Positions 35,639 through 49,146 of a stretch of DNA of 64,000 nt are shown here, in pieces. The notes under the pieces were generated by a model. The model did not search any database. It saw only the letters and a list, made by a program, of their open reading frames with translations, and was not told the DNA's origin. Position 1 is the first letter of the stretch. Every line of letters begins with the position of its first letter. This DNA is from CAVXFS01 sp963761115 (GTDB taxonomy: Bacteria > Pseudomonadota > Gammaproteobacteria > Burkholderiales > Gallionellaceae): contig CAVXFS010000005.1 of assembly GCA_963761115.1 (NCBI GenBank), positions 434,001 through 498,000 of the forward strand. The letters run 5' to 3'. Position numbers and translations under genes: made by a program.

Positions 35639-35749
35639 GACTTGTTCCAGAGAAGTTAACTTGCCGCCGGCGGCGCCGAAAATTTATTGCGTTAGCCCCG
35701 TAACGAGACTGATAAATCCGTTAGCCATCATGAGACGGCTGGGTTTTGC

Positions 35750-35848
35750 CCCTTCCCCCTTTAAGGGGGAAGGTTGGGATGGGGGTAGGACGGTGGCTAT
35801 GCAAAGTCTCTACCCCCACCCTAACCCTCCCCCTGCAAGGGGGAGGGA
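35750..35848. repeat. double-hairpin GGGGGA repeat, family C copy 1
   Basis: Hairpin 1 CCTTCCCCCTTTAAGGGGGA (35751-35773) and hairpin 2 CCCTCCCCCTGCAAGGGGGA (35825-35847) flank inverted arms TTGGGATGGGGGTAGGAC / CTCTACCCCCACCCTAA. Overall a cloverleaf-like palindrome of about 99 bp between ygfZ and the solute-binding gene. The same layout is seen at 54258-54368. Confidence 0.85.
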
Positions 35849-35935
35849 ACGAAGTCACATAAAGTGCATCGGGCAATTATCATTCAATATGTAATCTTAC
35901 CGTGAAGCGGCGTGTTTCGTATAAACTCTTGCGAC

Positions 35936-38074
35936 ATGAGATGGCTATCCTGCTTACCCCTGTTCCTGCTGTTGACTGCCTGCGACGGCGGCATGTGGAA
36001 CAACCCTTACCCATCCGCCGACGAGGGCAAGTCGATCTTCTACACCGCTTTCACCGGCCGGCCCAAGCATCTCGACCCGGTGCAGGCATACAGCGAGAAC
36101 GAGTATGTATTCCTGGCGCAGATATACCAGCCGCCGCTGCAATACCATTACCTGAAGCGCCCCTATACGCTGATACCGCAGGCCGCCGCCGCGATGCCGC
36201 AGGTGCGCTATTACGACAAGGATAACCGGCCGCTGCCGCAGGATGCGCCGGCCGACAGGATCGCTTACAGCGTATATGAGATCCACTTGCGGCCCGACTT
36301 GAAATACCAGCCGCATCCGGCGCTGGCAAAGGATGCGGCGGGGAAACCGCGCTACATGGCATTGACTGAGGATGACTGGCGCGGGATCCATACCCTTGCC
36401 GATTTCAAGGAAAGTGGCACGCGGACCGTGACCGCCGCCGACTATGTCTACCAGATCAAGCGGCTGGCGCATCCCGACCTGTATTCGCCGATCTACGGCG
36501 TGATGGCGGATTACATCGTCGGCCTGAAGGAATATGCCGAGACACTGAAACAGGCACGCAAGCTGCATCCGGATGGCTGGCTGAACCTGAACGACTATCC
36601 GCTGTCCGGCGTGGAAGTGGTGGATGCGCAGACCTATCGCATCAAGGTGCGCGGCAAATATCCGCAGTTCGCCTACTGGCTGGCGATGCCGTTCTTCTCG
36701 CCGGTGCCGTGGGAGGCGGAACGTTTCTACGCGCAGCCCGGCATGCGCGAACGCAACCTGTCGCTGGATTGGTGGCCGCTCGGCAGTGGTCCGTATTACC
36801 TGTCGGAGAACGACCCGAACCGGCGCATGGTGTTGACCAAGAACCCGAACTTCTCCGGCGAGTTCTATCCCTCCGAAGGCGAGCCGGGCGACCGCGAGGC
36901 CGGCTTGCTGGCGGATGCGGGCAAACCGCTGCCGCTGATCGACCGCGTGGAATTCTCGCTGGAGAAGGAAACCATTCCGTACTGGAACAAGTTCCTGCAA
37001 GGTTATTACGATGCGTCCGGCATCAGCTCCGACAGCTTCGACCAGGCGGTACAGGTGAGTGTCGGGGGCGAGGCCAATGTCACCGATGCGATGAAGGCGC
37101 AGGGCATCCTGCTATCGACTTCAGTTGCCACGTCGACCATGTACATGGGTTTCAACTGGCTCGATCCGGTGGTCGGCGGAGACAGTGAACGCGCGCGCAA
37201 ATTGCGCCAGGCGATCTCGATCGCCGTGGACTGGGAAGAATTCATCTCGATCTTTGCCAACGGGCGCGGCATCGCCGCGCAATCGCCGATCCCGCCGGGT
37301 ATCTTCGGTTACCGCGAGGGCGAGGCGGGCATCAACCATTACGTCTACGACTGGGTGAACGGCGCGCCGAAGCGCAAGTCGATCGAGGTGGCGAAGAAAC
37401 TGCTGGCCGAAGCGGGCTATCCCGATGGCCTGGACGAGAAATCAAAGCAGCCGCTGGTGCTGTACATCGATACCACCGCAACCGGCGTCGGCGACAAGTC
37501 GCGGCTCGACTGGCTGCGCAAGCAGTTCGCCAAGCTCAACCTGCAACTGGTGGCGCGCAGCACCGACTACAACCGCTTCCAGGACAAGATCCAGAAGGGT
37601 GATACGCAGATGTTCTATTACGGCTGGAATGCCGACTATCCCGACCCGGAAAACTTCCTGTTCCTGCTCAACGGCGCCCAGGCCAAGGTGGGGCATGGCG
37701 GCGAGAATGCGTCCAACTACAGCAATCCGGAATACGACCGCCTGTTCGAGCAGATGAAGAATATGGACAACGGTCCCGCGCGCCAGGACATCATCAATCA
37801 AATGCAGGAGATCCTGAACCGCGACGCGCCGTGGCAGTGGGGTTATCATCCCAAGGATTTCGTGCTGCGCCACAGCTGGGTGTATAACAGCAAACCCAAC
37901 AAGATGGCGAACAACAGCATCAAATACCTGCGCATCGACGCCGCTAAACGCGACGTCATGCGCAAGCAATGGAACCGGCCGCAATGGTGGCCGATATTGT
38001 TGATGGGCGTCGCATTGCTGCTGCTGGCGGGATGGCTGTGGCGCGCGCTGCGGCAAAGAGAGGAAGCGAAATGA
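35936..38074 (+). CDS. ABC transporter solute-binding lipoprotein (family 5, peptide type) with C-terminal membrane helix
   Basis: 712 residues from the ATG at 35936, which starts a lipoprotein signal (MRWLSCLPLFLLLTAC, lipobox LTAC). The body is an SBP_bac_5 peptide/nickel-binding fold: RPKHLDPVQAYSENEYVFL near the start, GSGPYYLSENDPNRRMVLTK in the middle, and FYYGWNADYPDPENFLFLL late. Unusually it ends in a membrane helix plus basic tail (ILLMGVALLLLAGWLWRALR), so it may be held at both ends. No permease or ATPase gene is adjacent; the next gene overlaps by 4 bases or follows by 20 and encodes a phytochelatin-synthase-like protein. The cargo could be a thiol peptide or metal complex (inference). 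Confidence 0.9.
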   Translation: MRWLSCLPLFLLLTACDGGMWNNPYPSADEGKSIFYTAFTGRPKHLDPVQAYSENEYVFLAQIYQPPLQYHYLKRPYTLIPQAAAAMPQVRYYDKDNRPLPQDAPADRIAYSVYEIHLRPDLKYQPHPALAKDAAGKPRYMALTEDDWRGIHTLADFKESGTRTVTAADYVYQIKRLAHPDLYSPIYGVMADYIVGLKEYAETLKQARKLHPDGWLNLNDYPLSGVEVVDAQTYRIKVRGKYPQFAYWLAMPFFSPVPWEAERFYAQPGMRERNLSLDWWPLGSGPYYLSENDPNRRMVLTKNPNFSGEFYPSEGEPGDREAGLLADAGKPLPLIDRVEFSLEKETIPYWNKFLQGYYDASGISSDSFDQAVQVSVGGEANVTDAMKAQGILLSTSVATSTMYMGFNWLDPVVGGDSERARKLRQAISIAVDWEEFISIFANGRGIAAQSPIPPGIFGYREGEAGINHYVYDWVNGAPKRKSIEVAKKLLAEAGYPDGLDEKSKQPLVLYIDTTATGVGDKSRLDWLRKQFAKLNLQLVARSTDYNRFQDKIQKGDTQMFYYGWNADYPDPENFLFLLNGAQAKVGHGGENASNYSNPEYDRLFEQMKNMDNGPARQDIINQMQEILNRDAPWQWGYHPKDFVLRHSWVYNSKPNKMANNSIKYLRIDAAKRDVMRKQWNRPQWWPILLMGVALLLLAGWLWRALRQREEAK

Positions 38075-38094
38075 ATCACGGAGGAGGGTTGCAG

Positions 38095-38793
38095 ATGAAG
38101 ACTGTCATGAACATGCTGCTGTTGCTGGCCGTGTTGTCGCCTGTCCATGCGCTGGCGGATGCGCTGCCGGATGTGGTCTATTGGGACTCGGATGCGGGCA
38201 GGGCCATGCGCGCGCGCATGCCGGCCGATGCGGATTTCTGGCAGCTGAGCGCGACCTTCGCCACGCAGCAGACGCAGAGCTATTGCTCGGTGGCCAGCGC
38301 GATCACCGTGCTCAATGCAATGCCGGTAAAAAAACCGGTGGACCCGACCTATGCGCCGTATGCCTTCTTTACCCAGAGCAATTTCTTTACCCCGGAAGTG
38401 TCGAAGGTCATCAGCGCGCAGACAGTGCTGAAGCAGGGCATGACGCGCGAAGAAATGGTCAAGACGATGTCGCTGCAGGGCGTCAAGGCGGAGACGATAG
38501 CCGGCGACACATTGAATGACGACAGCCTGCGCGCGTTGCTGCAAAAGGCGCTCGGCAATGACGGGAAATTTGTGCTGGCCAATTATCTGCGCCAGGTGCT
38601 GGGGCAGGTCGGCGGCGGCCACTGGTCGGTGCTGGCGGCCTATGATGCAGCGTCAGACCGGGTGCTGATACTCGATGTGGCCAAGTACAAGTATGCGCCG
38701 GAGTGGGTCGCCATCAGTGCGCTGCAGAAAGCGATCGACACCATCGACACCACCAGCAACAAGCCTCGCGGTCTGGTGCTGGTTTCGGAATGA
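38095..38793 (+). CDS. phytochelatin synthase-like cysteine peptidase
   Basis: 232 residues from the ATG at 38095, chosen because GGAGGA lies 9 bases upstream and a clean signal peptide follows (MKTVMNMLLLLAVLSPVHAL); an ATG at 38071 overlapping the previous stop is also possible. The papain-like triad is visible: Cys in QSYCSVASAITVLN, His in VGGGHWSVLAAYD, Asp in VLILDVAKYKY. Bacterial single-domain forms remove glycine from glutathione rather than make long phytochelatins. The signal peptide puts it in the periplasm. Paired with a peptide-type binding protein, it may process glutathione or conjugates before uptake. Confidence 0.92.
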   Translation: MKTVMNMLLLLAVLSPVHALADALPDVVYWDSDAGRAMRARMPADADFWQLSATFATQQTQSYCSVASAITVLNAMPVKKPVDPTYAPYAFFTQSNFFTPEVSKVISAQTVLKQGMTREEMVKTMSLQGVKAETIAGDTLNDDSLRALLQKALGNDGKFVLANYLRQVLGQVGGGHWSVLAAYDAASDRVLILDVAKYKYAPEWVAISALQKAIDTIDTTSNKPRGLVLVSE

Positions 38794-38828
38794 GGCGTAC
38801 CATGTAAAGAGATTGATTACCCGTTTCC

Positions 38829-40196
38829 TCACAAAAGAGAAGGGCCAAGCGTGTTCAACAGGCTTAATTCATTTTCAGGAGTTTTTCGGAACTCGGCTTG
38901 TTCGGTTGGATGGCTATGGTAATTGCCGATAACCATTGGAATACGGAATGCCTTCTGCTTGTTCTGCTTGAGGAGATCCCACCAGGCTTTGTCGGCAACA
39001 GAGGAAATAAGACTTCCGTCCACGAAACGCCACGGGTATCGTGGTGCGCCAAAGTGGGCGTCCATCCTCCACATCGTTGCAGGTCCCAATGAATTATTCT
39101 CGCCGGTGCCGGTACCCAGGCGCGTAAGGGTGCCAGGGGTTGGCGGCCAACAGTTAAAGGCACACGGTATCTGGGCGGCATCCTGGCAGTCCGTGACGTT
39201 ATCTGTATCGGCTTGCGAATAGCATATTTTCCAGTCCCCTCCTACGATTGCTGCGCCAGTCTGCAATAGCGCGTTCTGCATCAATTCCACCGCATTGATG
39301 GCGAGGCGGTCGTCAAGGTTGAGATTCATTGTCAGCGGCGTTTTAACCAGTGATAACGCAACATTCCACGCCTGATAGATCGAGAGTGGCTCCCTCACTG
39401 ACACGGCGCTTCCTTCCAGCCAGGGGGGTGGTATGTCGCCGCCGTCGAATACATAAACAACATTGATCGGGATCGACTGGCGCTTGAGGTTTTCCGAATG
39501 ACCGCGCAACAGCTCCCATCGTCGCGGGTCGCCATGCCATACGGCGCAGAACACCGTGGTCATCGGCAATTGCTTTACATCCCGGCGCTTGAATATATAG
39601 TCCTGCTCAAGTTTTATAACGAAGTCATAGCCCTTGGCATCCATCAGTTTTGTTATTCTGTCATCATCGTAGTTGTTCTCGATGGTAAAGACGGAGATCC
39701 TGAATTTCTCAAGATCCAATTCTGAAATAATACTCAGTTCTGCACCCTCGACATCGATCGAGCAATAATCGATGTCATACAGGCCGTATTTTTCCAGCAG
39801 GCTGGACAGTTTGACGACGCGCACTTTCCTCAAGGCATTCTCGGTTGAGAACCTTATCAGCCGCTCGACATGGCGCGGGTCGAAGTTTTGTTTCAATCCG
39901 CTCAACATGGTCTCGTCGATACCCGCCTTGCTTTCCATGAAGTCGGCCTCGCCCTCAAAATCCGAAACACATACCTGCTCGCACTGGGCTGTCCTTGTCG
40001 CCACTAATTTGCTGAACGGGATCGGCTGCGGTTCGATACAAAGGCCACGCCATCCCATCGATTGTTCGAAGAAGAAAGAGTTGCTGAACTTCTCGCCGTC
40101 ATAAGCGCCGATATCAACGAAAATACCGTTTCGCTTGCCGAAGAAGAATCTTTCGAAGAGAAATCGATCCTGCGAAACCTGCGAATAAAATTTCAT
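38829..40196 (-). CDS. FkbM-type methyltransferase fused to glycosyltransferase-like domain
   Basis: 455 residues. Residues 1 to about 205 are an FkbM methyltransferase: SAM loop IFVDIGAYDGEKFSNSFF, GWRGLCIEPQP, and YDIDYCSIDVEGAELSII. Residues about 210-455 look like a family 2 type glycosyltransferase (RWELLRGHSENLKRQ; NLNLDDRLAINAVELM with a DD metal-binding pair; GPATMWRMDAHFG). Probably modifies sugars on a surface glycan or glycoprotein. The DNA looks less GC-rich than its neighbours, which hints at transfer. Divergent from the next glycosyltransferase. Confidence 0.82.
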   Translation of the reverse strand: MKFYSQVSQDRFLFERFFFGKRNGIFVDIGAYDGEKFSNSFFFEQSMGWRGLCIEPQPIPFSKLVATRTAQCEQVCVSDFEGEADFMESKAGIDETMLSGLKQNFDPRHVERLIRFSTENALRKVRVVKLSSLLEKYGLYDIDYCSIDVEGAELSIISELDLEKFRISVFTIENNYDDDRITKLMDAKGYDFVIKLEQDYIFKRRDVKQLPMTTVFCAVWHGDPRRWELLRGHSENLKRQSIPINVVYVFDGGDIPPPWLEGSAVSVREPLSIYQAWNVALSLVKTPLTMNLNLDDRLAINAVELMQNALLQTGAAIVGGDWKICYSQADTDNVTDCQDAAQIPCAFNCWPPTPGTLTRLGTGTGENNSLGPATMWRMDAHFGAPRYPWRFVDGSLISSVADKAWWDLLKQNKQKAFRIPMVIGNYHSHPTEQAEFRKTPENELSLLNTLGPSLL

Positions 40197-40369
40197 GTAT
40201 GATTTCTATAAGACAATTAAGAGTGAATATATTTACGGGTCGTTTTGTGGCGGGTTCATTAAAATTTGACGAATAAATCTTGCATGTCAGCTCATATCAT
40301 CGATAGTTTCCAGGGCGGTAAAGCATTCTATTGCAAACTGGCTAATTTTGCAGTCGGCCCAGCGCAAGT

Positions 40370-41521
40370 GTGATTAACGACACTGCAAAGGTCAGCGTGA
40401 TCGTGCGCAGCATGGCTCGGCCTGCACTGCAGGAAGCACTGGCGTCGATCGCCAGCCAGGACTACCCCTGCGTCGAGGTGGTTGTCGTGGCTGCCTGCGG
40501 ATCCGGCCATCCGCCTTTGCCGGACACATGCGGTTCATTTCCCATGTTGCTGGTAAAAAGCGCATCCCGGTTGCCGCGTCCTGCCGCCGCCAATGTCGGG
40601 CTGGAGCATGCCACCGGCGAGTGGATCACTTTCCTGGACGATGACGATGTCTTTCTTCCGGGACATATCTCGGGTTTGATGGCGGCGCGCCCGGGGTTGC
40701 AGCAGGTCGGGCTTGTTCATTCATATGCGCGCTGCATATTCAAGGATGGGAGCGCCATACTCGTCGGCCAGCCGCATGCCCTGATCCAGCTCTACGAGCG
40801 CAATTACATCAGCCTTTCCACGGCAGTGTTTGCGCGCGAACTGGTAACGCAAGGCTGCCGTTTCGATGAATCCCTGGATATTCTCGAAGATTGGGATTTC
40901 GTGCTGCAGCTCGCGCAACGGACGCAATTCCATTTCGTTCCGCTGAATTCATTCTCGTACCATATCGAGGCGGGGGACTCCGGCTTGGGCAAGGGCGGCA
41001 ACCAGGATAATTCGCGCTTCATTTCGTATCGCGACCGCATACAGGCAAAATGGGCGGCAGCACGCAGCGCGCTGGCCGGGCGCGTCATGCCGTACCTGCA
41101 ACTTGCCAGGACGCTTGCACAGAAGGGACGGTGGGACGAGGCGGAAGAAAAATGCCGCGCGGCGCTGGAATTGAGCCCGAACGATCCCTGGGCGCTGAAT
41201 GTTCTGGCCATGATCAAGCACGGCAAGAAAGATATCCGCGAAGCGCGCGCCATTCAGGAACTGGCCGCGGCCATCCGTCCTCTGGATGCCCGCTTCGTCT
41301 ATGATCTGGCGGTATTGTACGCCACGCCTTTGCCCGAGACGAAGCGGGATCATGAAAACGGCCGGCTTGACGATCTGGCGCTGCTGTCGATCAGGCAGGG
41401 CGAATTGAATAATGCCCGTCGCTGTTGCGAACGGGCGCTGTCGCTGGATCCGGGGTTGGTCCAGGCTCAGCGGCTGCAGGACGAACTCACGTCCGTACCT
41501 GTCAGGCCGGGGCGAAACTAG
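40370..41521 (+). CDS. family 2 glycosyltransferase with TPR tail
   Basis: 383 residues from a GTG. The GT-A domain covers about 1-230: KVSVIVRSMARPALQEALAS, then NVGLEHATGEWITFLDDDD with the DDDD nucleotide/metal motif, and ILEDWDFVLQLAQ as a likely acceptor-side acid. A C-terminal TPR region follows (RTLAQKGRWDEAEEKCRAAL with a second partial repeat), like the TPR regions of the adjacent transferases. Convergent with the first SEC-C/OGT gene, 5 bases apart. Acceptor unknown; part of the modification island. Confidence 0.87.
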   Translation: MINDTAKVSVIVRSMARPALQEALASIASQDYPCVEVVVVAACGSGHPPLPDTCGSFPMLLVKSASRLPRPAAANVGLEHATGEWITFLDDDDVFLPGHISGLMAARPGLQQVGLVHSYARCIFKDGSAILVGQPHALIQLYERNYISLSTAVFARELVTQGCRFDESLDILEDWDFVLQLAQRTQFHFVPLNSFSYHIEAGDSGLGKGGNQDNSRFISYRDRIQAKWAAARSALAGRVMPYLQLARTLAQKGRWDEAEEKCRAALELSPNDPWALNVLAMIKHGKKDIREARAIQELAAAIRPLDARFVYDLAVLYATPLPETKRDHENGRLDDLALLSIRQGELNNARRCCERALSLDPGLVQAQRLQDELTSVPVRPGRN

Positions 41522-41525
41522 CCGC

Positions 41526-43481
<1,956 letters not shown>

Positions 43482-43504
43482 AGGTTTGGCGATCGGGAAT
43501 ACAT

Positions 43505-45529
<2,025 letters not shown>

Positions 45530-45710
45530 TGTTATTCGTCATGAAGGCCGGGAATAAGTGACGGTGTCACACCTGACTGGAAGCGTTTTGTGTGACCTAT
45601 TATATCCATGGCAATGGCATCAACCGCGGCGTTTTGACTGCTTCGACCTGAACCCGGAATTCCGGGTAGTCGAACTGAACGGCCGTGGTGAATCCAGCTC
45701 ATTCATCGGG

Positions 45711-47669
45711 TCAGGCCATCTCCTGCAGGCTTTGCAGCGGCCCCAGGTATTTCTCGTAGTTGCGCCAGCGGGCTTTGGAAGAATGATAGATTTTTTGCCT
45801 GACTTGCCAGTTGCTCGCTGTCACGACTGTGCGTTCGGTCTGGTGGAAATCCAGGCAACGCTCATCCCAATCGAGGCCGATGAATTCTATCACCCGACGG
45901 CTCCATTCAGCCTGGTTATCGGTCAGTGCCTCATACGATACTTCAAGCAAGCCGTCGGCTGGCAGCACCTTGCGCCAATGGTGCATCAGCCTGGCGTATT
46001 CGCGATAGTAAAAGGCCAGGTCATCCAGGTCGGTACCGTAGGAATGGGCGGGCGTAAGGCTCTGGAAATATACCGACAGGCAAGTGTCGACGGGATGGCG
46101 CCGGGTATGGATTATCTTTGCCTGCGGGAAGATCATGTGTATCAAGCCCGCCGAAATGAAATTGCCGGGCATCTTGTCCACGATGCGCAATGCATCCGCA
46201 GAATATCGTCTCAGGTATTGTTCATATTTGGAAGCGGTAGTGGACACAAGCGCATTGCCGTAGTTTCCGGATAGCAAGGCCGAGCGATTGGCCACCTGCC
46301 AGTCGTTCCAGAAAGCCAGTTCGCCGGCACCGTATGCATCGGGATGGGAGGCGATGATCTGCTCGACCAGGGAAGTACCCGAGCGAGGCATGCCGACGAT
46401 CAATACGGGCAGCCGGGATATGCTGGCGTCTGCCGGTGTACGGCTCAGGAAATCGGCGTTATAGGTGGCGATCAGGCTGTCGATCAGCCGGGAAAATCCG
46501 TCGCGGTCGAATTTCCCGTGTATCCGGCGATCCAGCGCATTGGCCTGCTGGTATGCGGGGAAGGCAAGGTCGTACTGGCTGGTGTCGTCATAAAATTTAC
46601 CGATGGCAAATTGCAGCGGGATCTTTTTTTCCGGGGACACGGTCGGATCGGACGCCAGCCTGAGCGCCTTGCTTAGCCAGCTGCCATCTTCAGGGGTCAT
46701 TTTTCTCAGGCCGGTCAGCGCAGCCCAGGCCACGGGATGATCCGGGTCGGCAGCCAGCGCACGGGACAGTTCCTCCCCGGCCGCATCGAATTTCCCCATG
46801 TCGGTATGGATGGCAGCCAGATTGGCGTGCACATCGGCCATGTCCGGTTTGATGCTTAAAGCGCGTTGCAAAACTGCGGTAGCCTCATCCAGTTTGTTCT
46901 GGCCGCGCAGGCAGCTGCCCAGATTGCAGTAGGCCTCGGCATATTCCGGCATCAGCGAGATCGCCTTGCGGTAACTGATCACCGCCTGTTCGATCCGGCC
47001 CTGTTCCTGCAGCAGGCTTCCCAGGTCGTAGTACGCCTCGGCAAAATCCGGCCTGAGCATGAGCGTTCGGCGGAAACTGTCACCGGCTGCATCGAGCTGC
47101 CCCTGGCCCTTCAGCACCAGACCCATGTTGCTGTGCGCATCGGCAAAATCCGGTTTGACGGAGATCGCCGTGCGATAGCTTGCGATCGCTGCATCCGGAC
47201 GGCCCAGGTCCCTGAGCGCGTTGCCCAGGTTGTAGTGCGCTTCGGCGGAGTCCGGGTTGAGCTGGATCACCGTGTGGTAGCTGTCGAGCGCCTCTTCCAG
47301 CTTGCCCTGCGACTTGAGTACATTACCAAGATTGTTGTAATACACCGGCTCGGACGGGTTTGCCTGGATCGCCCTGCGGATCAGCTCGGCTGCGCCATCA
47401 CTGTTGCCCGCCTGGTGTGCCAGCACGCCAAGATAGTGAAGCGCATCCGGGTGATCGGGCGCAGCCTGGAGTACCTGCCTGTACAGCGCTTCCGCCTGCT
47501 GCAGACGTCCGGCCTGATGGTGCGTCAGCGCAGCCTGGAGGATATCGGCGGCTGCGAGGTTTGCGGCGCGCACCTGGTTGTTTTGTTTCCCTGCCGGCGA
47601 ACCACAACACTGTCGATATATTTTTCCGCTGCCGCAGGAGCAGGGTGCGTTGTGGTCTGGTGTGCTCAT
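45711..47669 (-). CDS. SEC-C + TPR + sulfotransferase protein
   Basis: 652 residues. N-terminal SEC-C-like motif APCSCGSGKIYRQCCGS, about seven TPR repeats (residues 45-325; for example EPVYYNNLGNVLKSQGKLEE and AEAYCNLGSCLRGQNKLDEA), then a sulfotransferase domain with the 5'-phosphosulfate loop of PAPS binding (LIVGMPRSGTSLVEQIIASH) and the 3'-phosphate region (IIHTRRHPVDTCLSVYFQ). Transfers sulfate from PAPS to a hydroxyl, probably a glycan or Tyr on a protein. Third gene with the same SEC-C/TPR front but a different enzyme at the back, 181 bases upstream of the OGT pair on the same strand. Confidence 0.9.
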   Translation of the reverse strand: MSTPDHNAPCSCGSGKIYRQCCGSPAGKQNNQVRAANLAAADILQAALTHHQAGRLQQAEALYRQVLQAAPDHPDALHYLGVLAHQAGNSDGAAELIRRAIQANPSEPVYYNNLGNVLKSQGKLEEALDSYHTVIQLNPDSAEAHYNLGNALRDLGRPDAAIASYRTAISVKPDFADAHSNMGLVLKGQGQLDAAGDSFRRTLMLRPDFAEAYYDLGSLLQEQGRIEQAVISYRKAISLMPEYAEAYCNLGSCLRGQNKLDEATAVLQRALSIKPDMADVHANLAAIHTDMGKFDAAGEELSRALAADPDHPVAWAALTGLRKMTPEDGSWLSKALRLASDPTVSPEKKIPLQFAIGKFYDDTSQYDLAFPAYQQANALDRRIHGKFDRDGFSRLIDSLIATYNADFLSRTPADASISRLPVLIVGMPRSGTSLVEQIIASHPDAYGAGELAFWNDWQVANRSALLSGNYGNALVSTTASKYEQYLRRYSADALRIVDKMPGNFISAGLIHMIFPQAKIIHTRRHPVDTCLSVYFQSLTPAHSYGTDLDDLAFYYREYARLMHHWRKVLPADGLLEVSYEALTDNQAEWSRRVIEFIGLDWDERCLDFHQTERTVVTASNWQVRQKIYHSSKARWRNYEKYLGPLQSLQEMA

Positions 47670-47769
47670 CTGGATTGGTGATTATCAGGGTCGATACTGA
47701 ATGCGGCACATTCCGGCGCTGGTCGTGGTCGGCTTTGCCGTCGTGAGTTTCATCCACGCACCACAGCGC

Positions 47770-49131
47770 CTATTTGTTTCTGGGTTTGAACAATGCCGCC
47801 TGTTGCTTCTGTGGCCGGTTAGGTGCGGGCGCGGCGGGCGATTCCTCGACTGGCTTCGTGCCGGTTGATGGCTCGTACGGCTTGGAGAACCAGTCATCCG
47901 CTTTCGCAGGTTTATGGTTGCGGGGCGGGGAGGGTTTGTAGGGTTTGTGGTACGCCCCTTGCGCAGTAGCTGCGGCGACGACAGCCTGCTCACGCGGGAA
48001 TTTCCGGTTGAGCAGCTTTTCGATATCTGCCAGCTTGCGCTCTTCCTTTTCATCCACCAGTGAAACAGCCTCGCCGGAAGCGCCCGCGCGGCCGGTGCGG
48101 CCGATGCGATGGATGTAGTCCTCGGCGTGCATCGGCAGTTCGTAATTGACCACCAGCGGAAGCTGGTCGATGTCGAGGCCGCGCGCAGCCACGTCGGTCG
48201 CCACCAATGCCATGATCTTGCCGTCCTTGAACGCTTCCAGTGCCTTGATGCGCTCCTGCTGCGTCTTGTCGCCGTGGATGGCATCGGCGGCAACGCCGCT
48301 GCGCGCCAGTTGCTTGGCGACATGCGCCGTGCTCAGCTTGGTGCGGGTGAATATCAATACCTGCTTGACGTTGCGCGAACGGATCAGCTCGACCAGGGCA
48401 TGGAACTTGTCATGCTGGTTGACCATGCACACCGATTGCTTGATGTTCTCGCCCGCCTCGTTGCGTCGCGCGGACTCGATGGTGACCGGGTCGATCAGGA
48501 AATCCTGCGCCAGTTTCTTGATGTCGTTGGAGAACGTCGCCGAGAACAGCAGTGTCTGTCTTTGTTTGGGCAGCAGCGCGAGGATCCGTTTCAGGTCTGG
48601 CATGAAGCCCATGTCCAGCATGCGGTCGGCCTCGTCCAGGATCAGTATCTGCACCTGGTTGAGCTGCAGGTTGCGGCTCTCGACGTGATCCAGCAAGCGT
48701 CCTGGAGTGGCGACCAGTATCTCCACGCCTTTCATCAAGATCGGTTTTTGCGCCCTGATGTCGGTGCCGCCGTAAACCACTGTGGCTCGCAGCGGTACAT
48801 GCCTGGAATAAGTGGCCACGCTTTCGCCGACCTGTATCGCCAGCTCGCGAGTCGGCGTCAGGATCAGCGCGCGGATCGGATGCTTGGCGGGAGAGGTGCT
48901 GGTGCTGGCATACGGCAACAGGCGCTGCAGCATCGGCAACGTGAACGCGGCCGTCTTGCCGGTGCCGGTCTGCGCCATCGCCATCAGGTCGCGGCCCGCG
49001 ATGACATGCGGGATCGCCTGCGCCTGTATCGGCGTCGGTTCGGTGTAGCCCGTTGCCTCGATCGACTGCAGGATCAATGGGTCGAGTGCGAGAGAAGAGA
49101 AAAGTATCTTTGTTGCAGAAGGTTCGTCCAT
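47770..49131 (-). CDS. rhlE: DEAD-box RNA helicase (RhlE type)
   Basis: 453 residues. All helicase motifs are seen: Q motif GYTEPTPIQAQAI, Walker A AQTGTGKTAA, PTRELAIQ, TPGRLLDH, DEAD in ILDEADRMLD, SAT in LLFSATFSND, ARGLDIDQLP and HRIGRTGRAG. The C-terminal 80 residues are basic, Pro/Lys-rich and disordered, as usual for RNA-binding tails. Acts in ribosome assembly or RNA turnover. TATAAT lies 9 bases before the ATG, so the transcript may be almost leaderless. Confidence 0.95.
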   Translation of the reverse strand: MDEPSATKILFSSLALDPLILQSIEATGYTEPTPIQAQAIPHVIAGRDLMAMAQTGTGKTAAFTLPMLQRLLPYASTSTSPAKHPIRALILTPTRELAIQVGESVATYSRHVPLRATVVYGGTDIRAQKPILMKGVEILVATPGRLLDHVESRNLQLNQVQILILDEADRMLDMGFMPDLKRILALLPKQRQTLLFSATFSNDIKKLAQDFLIDPVTIESARRNEAGENIKQSVCMVNQHDKFHALVELIRSRNVKQVLIFTRTKLSTAHVAKQLARSGVAADAIHGDKTQQERIKALEAFKDGKIMALVATDVAARGLDIDQLPLVVNYELPMHAEDYIHRIGRTGRAGASGEAVSLVDEKEERKLADIEKLLNRKFPREQAVVAAATAQGAYHKPYKPSPPRNHKPAKADDWFSKPYEPSTGTKPVEESPAAPAPNRPQKQQAALFKPRNK

Positions 49132-49140
49132 AAGGCGGGC

Positions 49141-49146
49141 ATTATA
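49141..49146 (-). promoter_or_regulatory. -10 box close to rhlE start
   Basis: Perfect TATAAT on the minus strand with only 9 bases (GCCCGCCTT) to the ATG; no ribosome binding site fits between. No clear -35. If used, the mRNA would have a leader of a few bases at most. Confidence 0.4.

Noticed and set aside
45563..45604. Strong promoter for the OGT pair
   Set aside because: TATAAT is perfect but the only TTGATG lies 13 bases away, too close; kept only as a remark in the gene entry.
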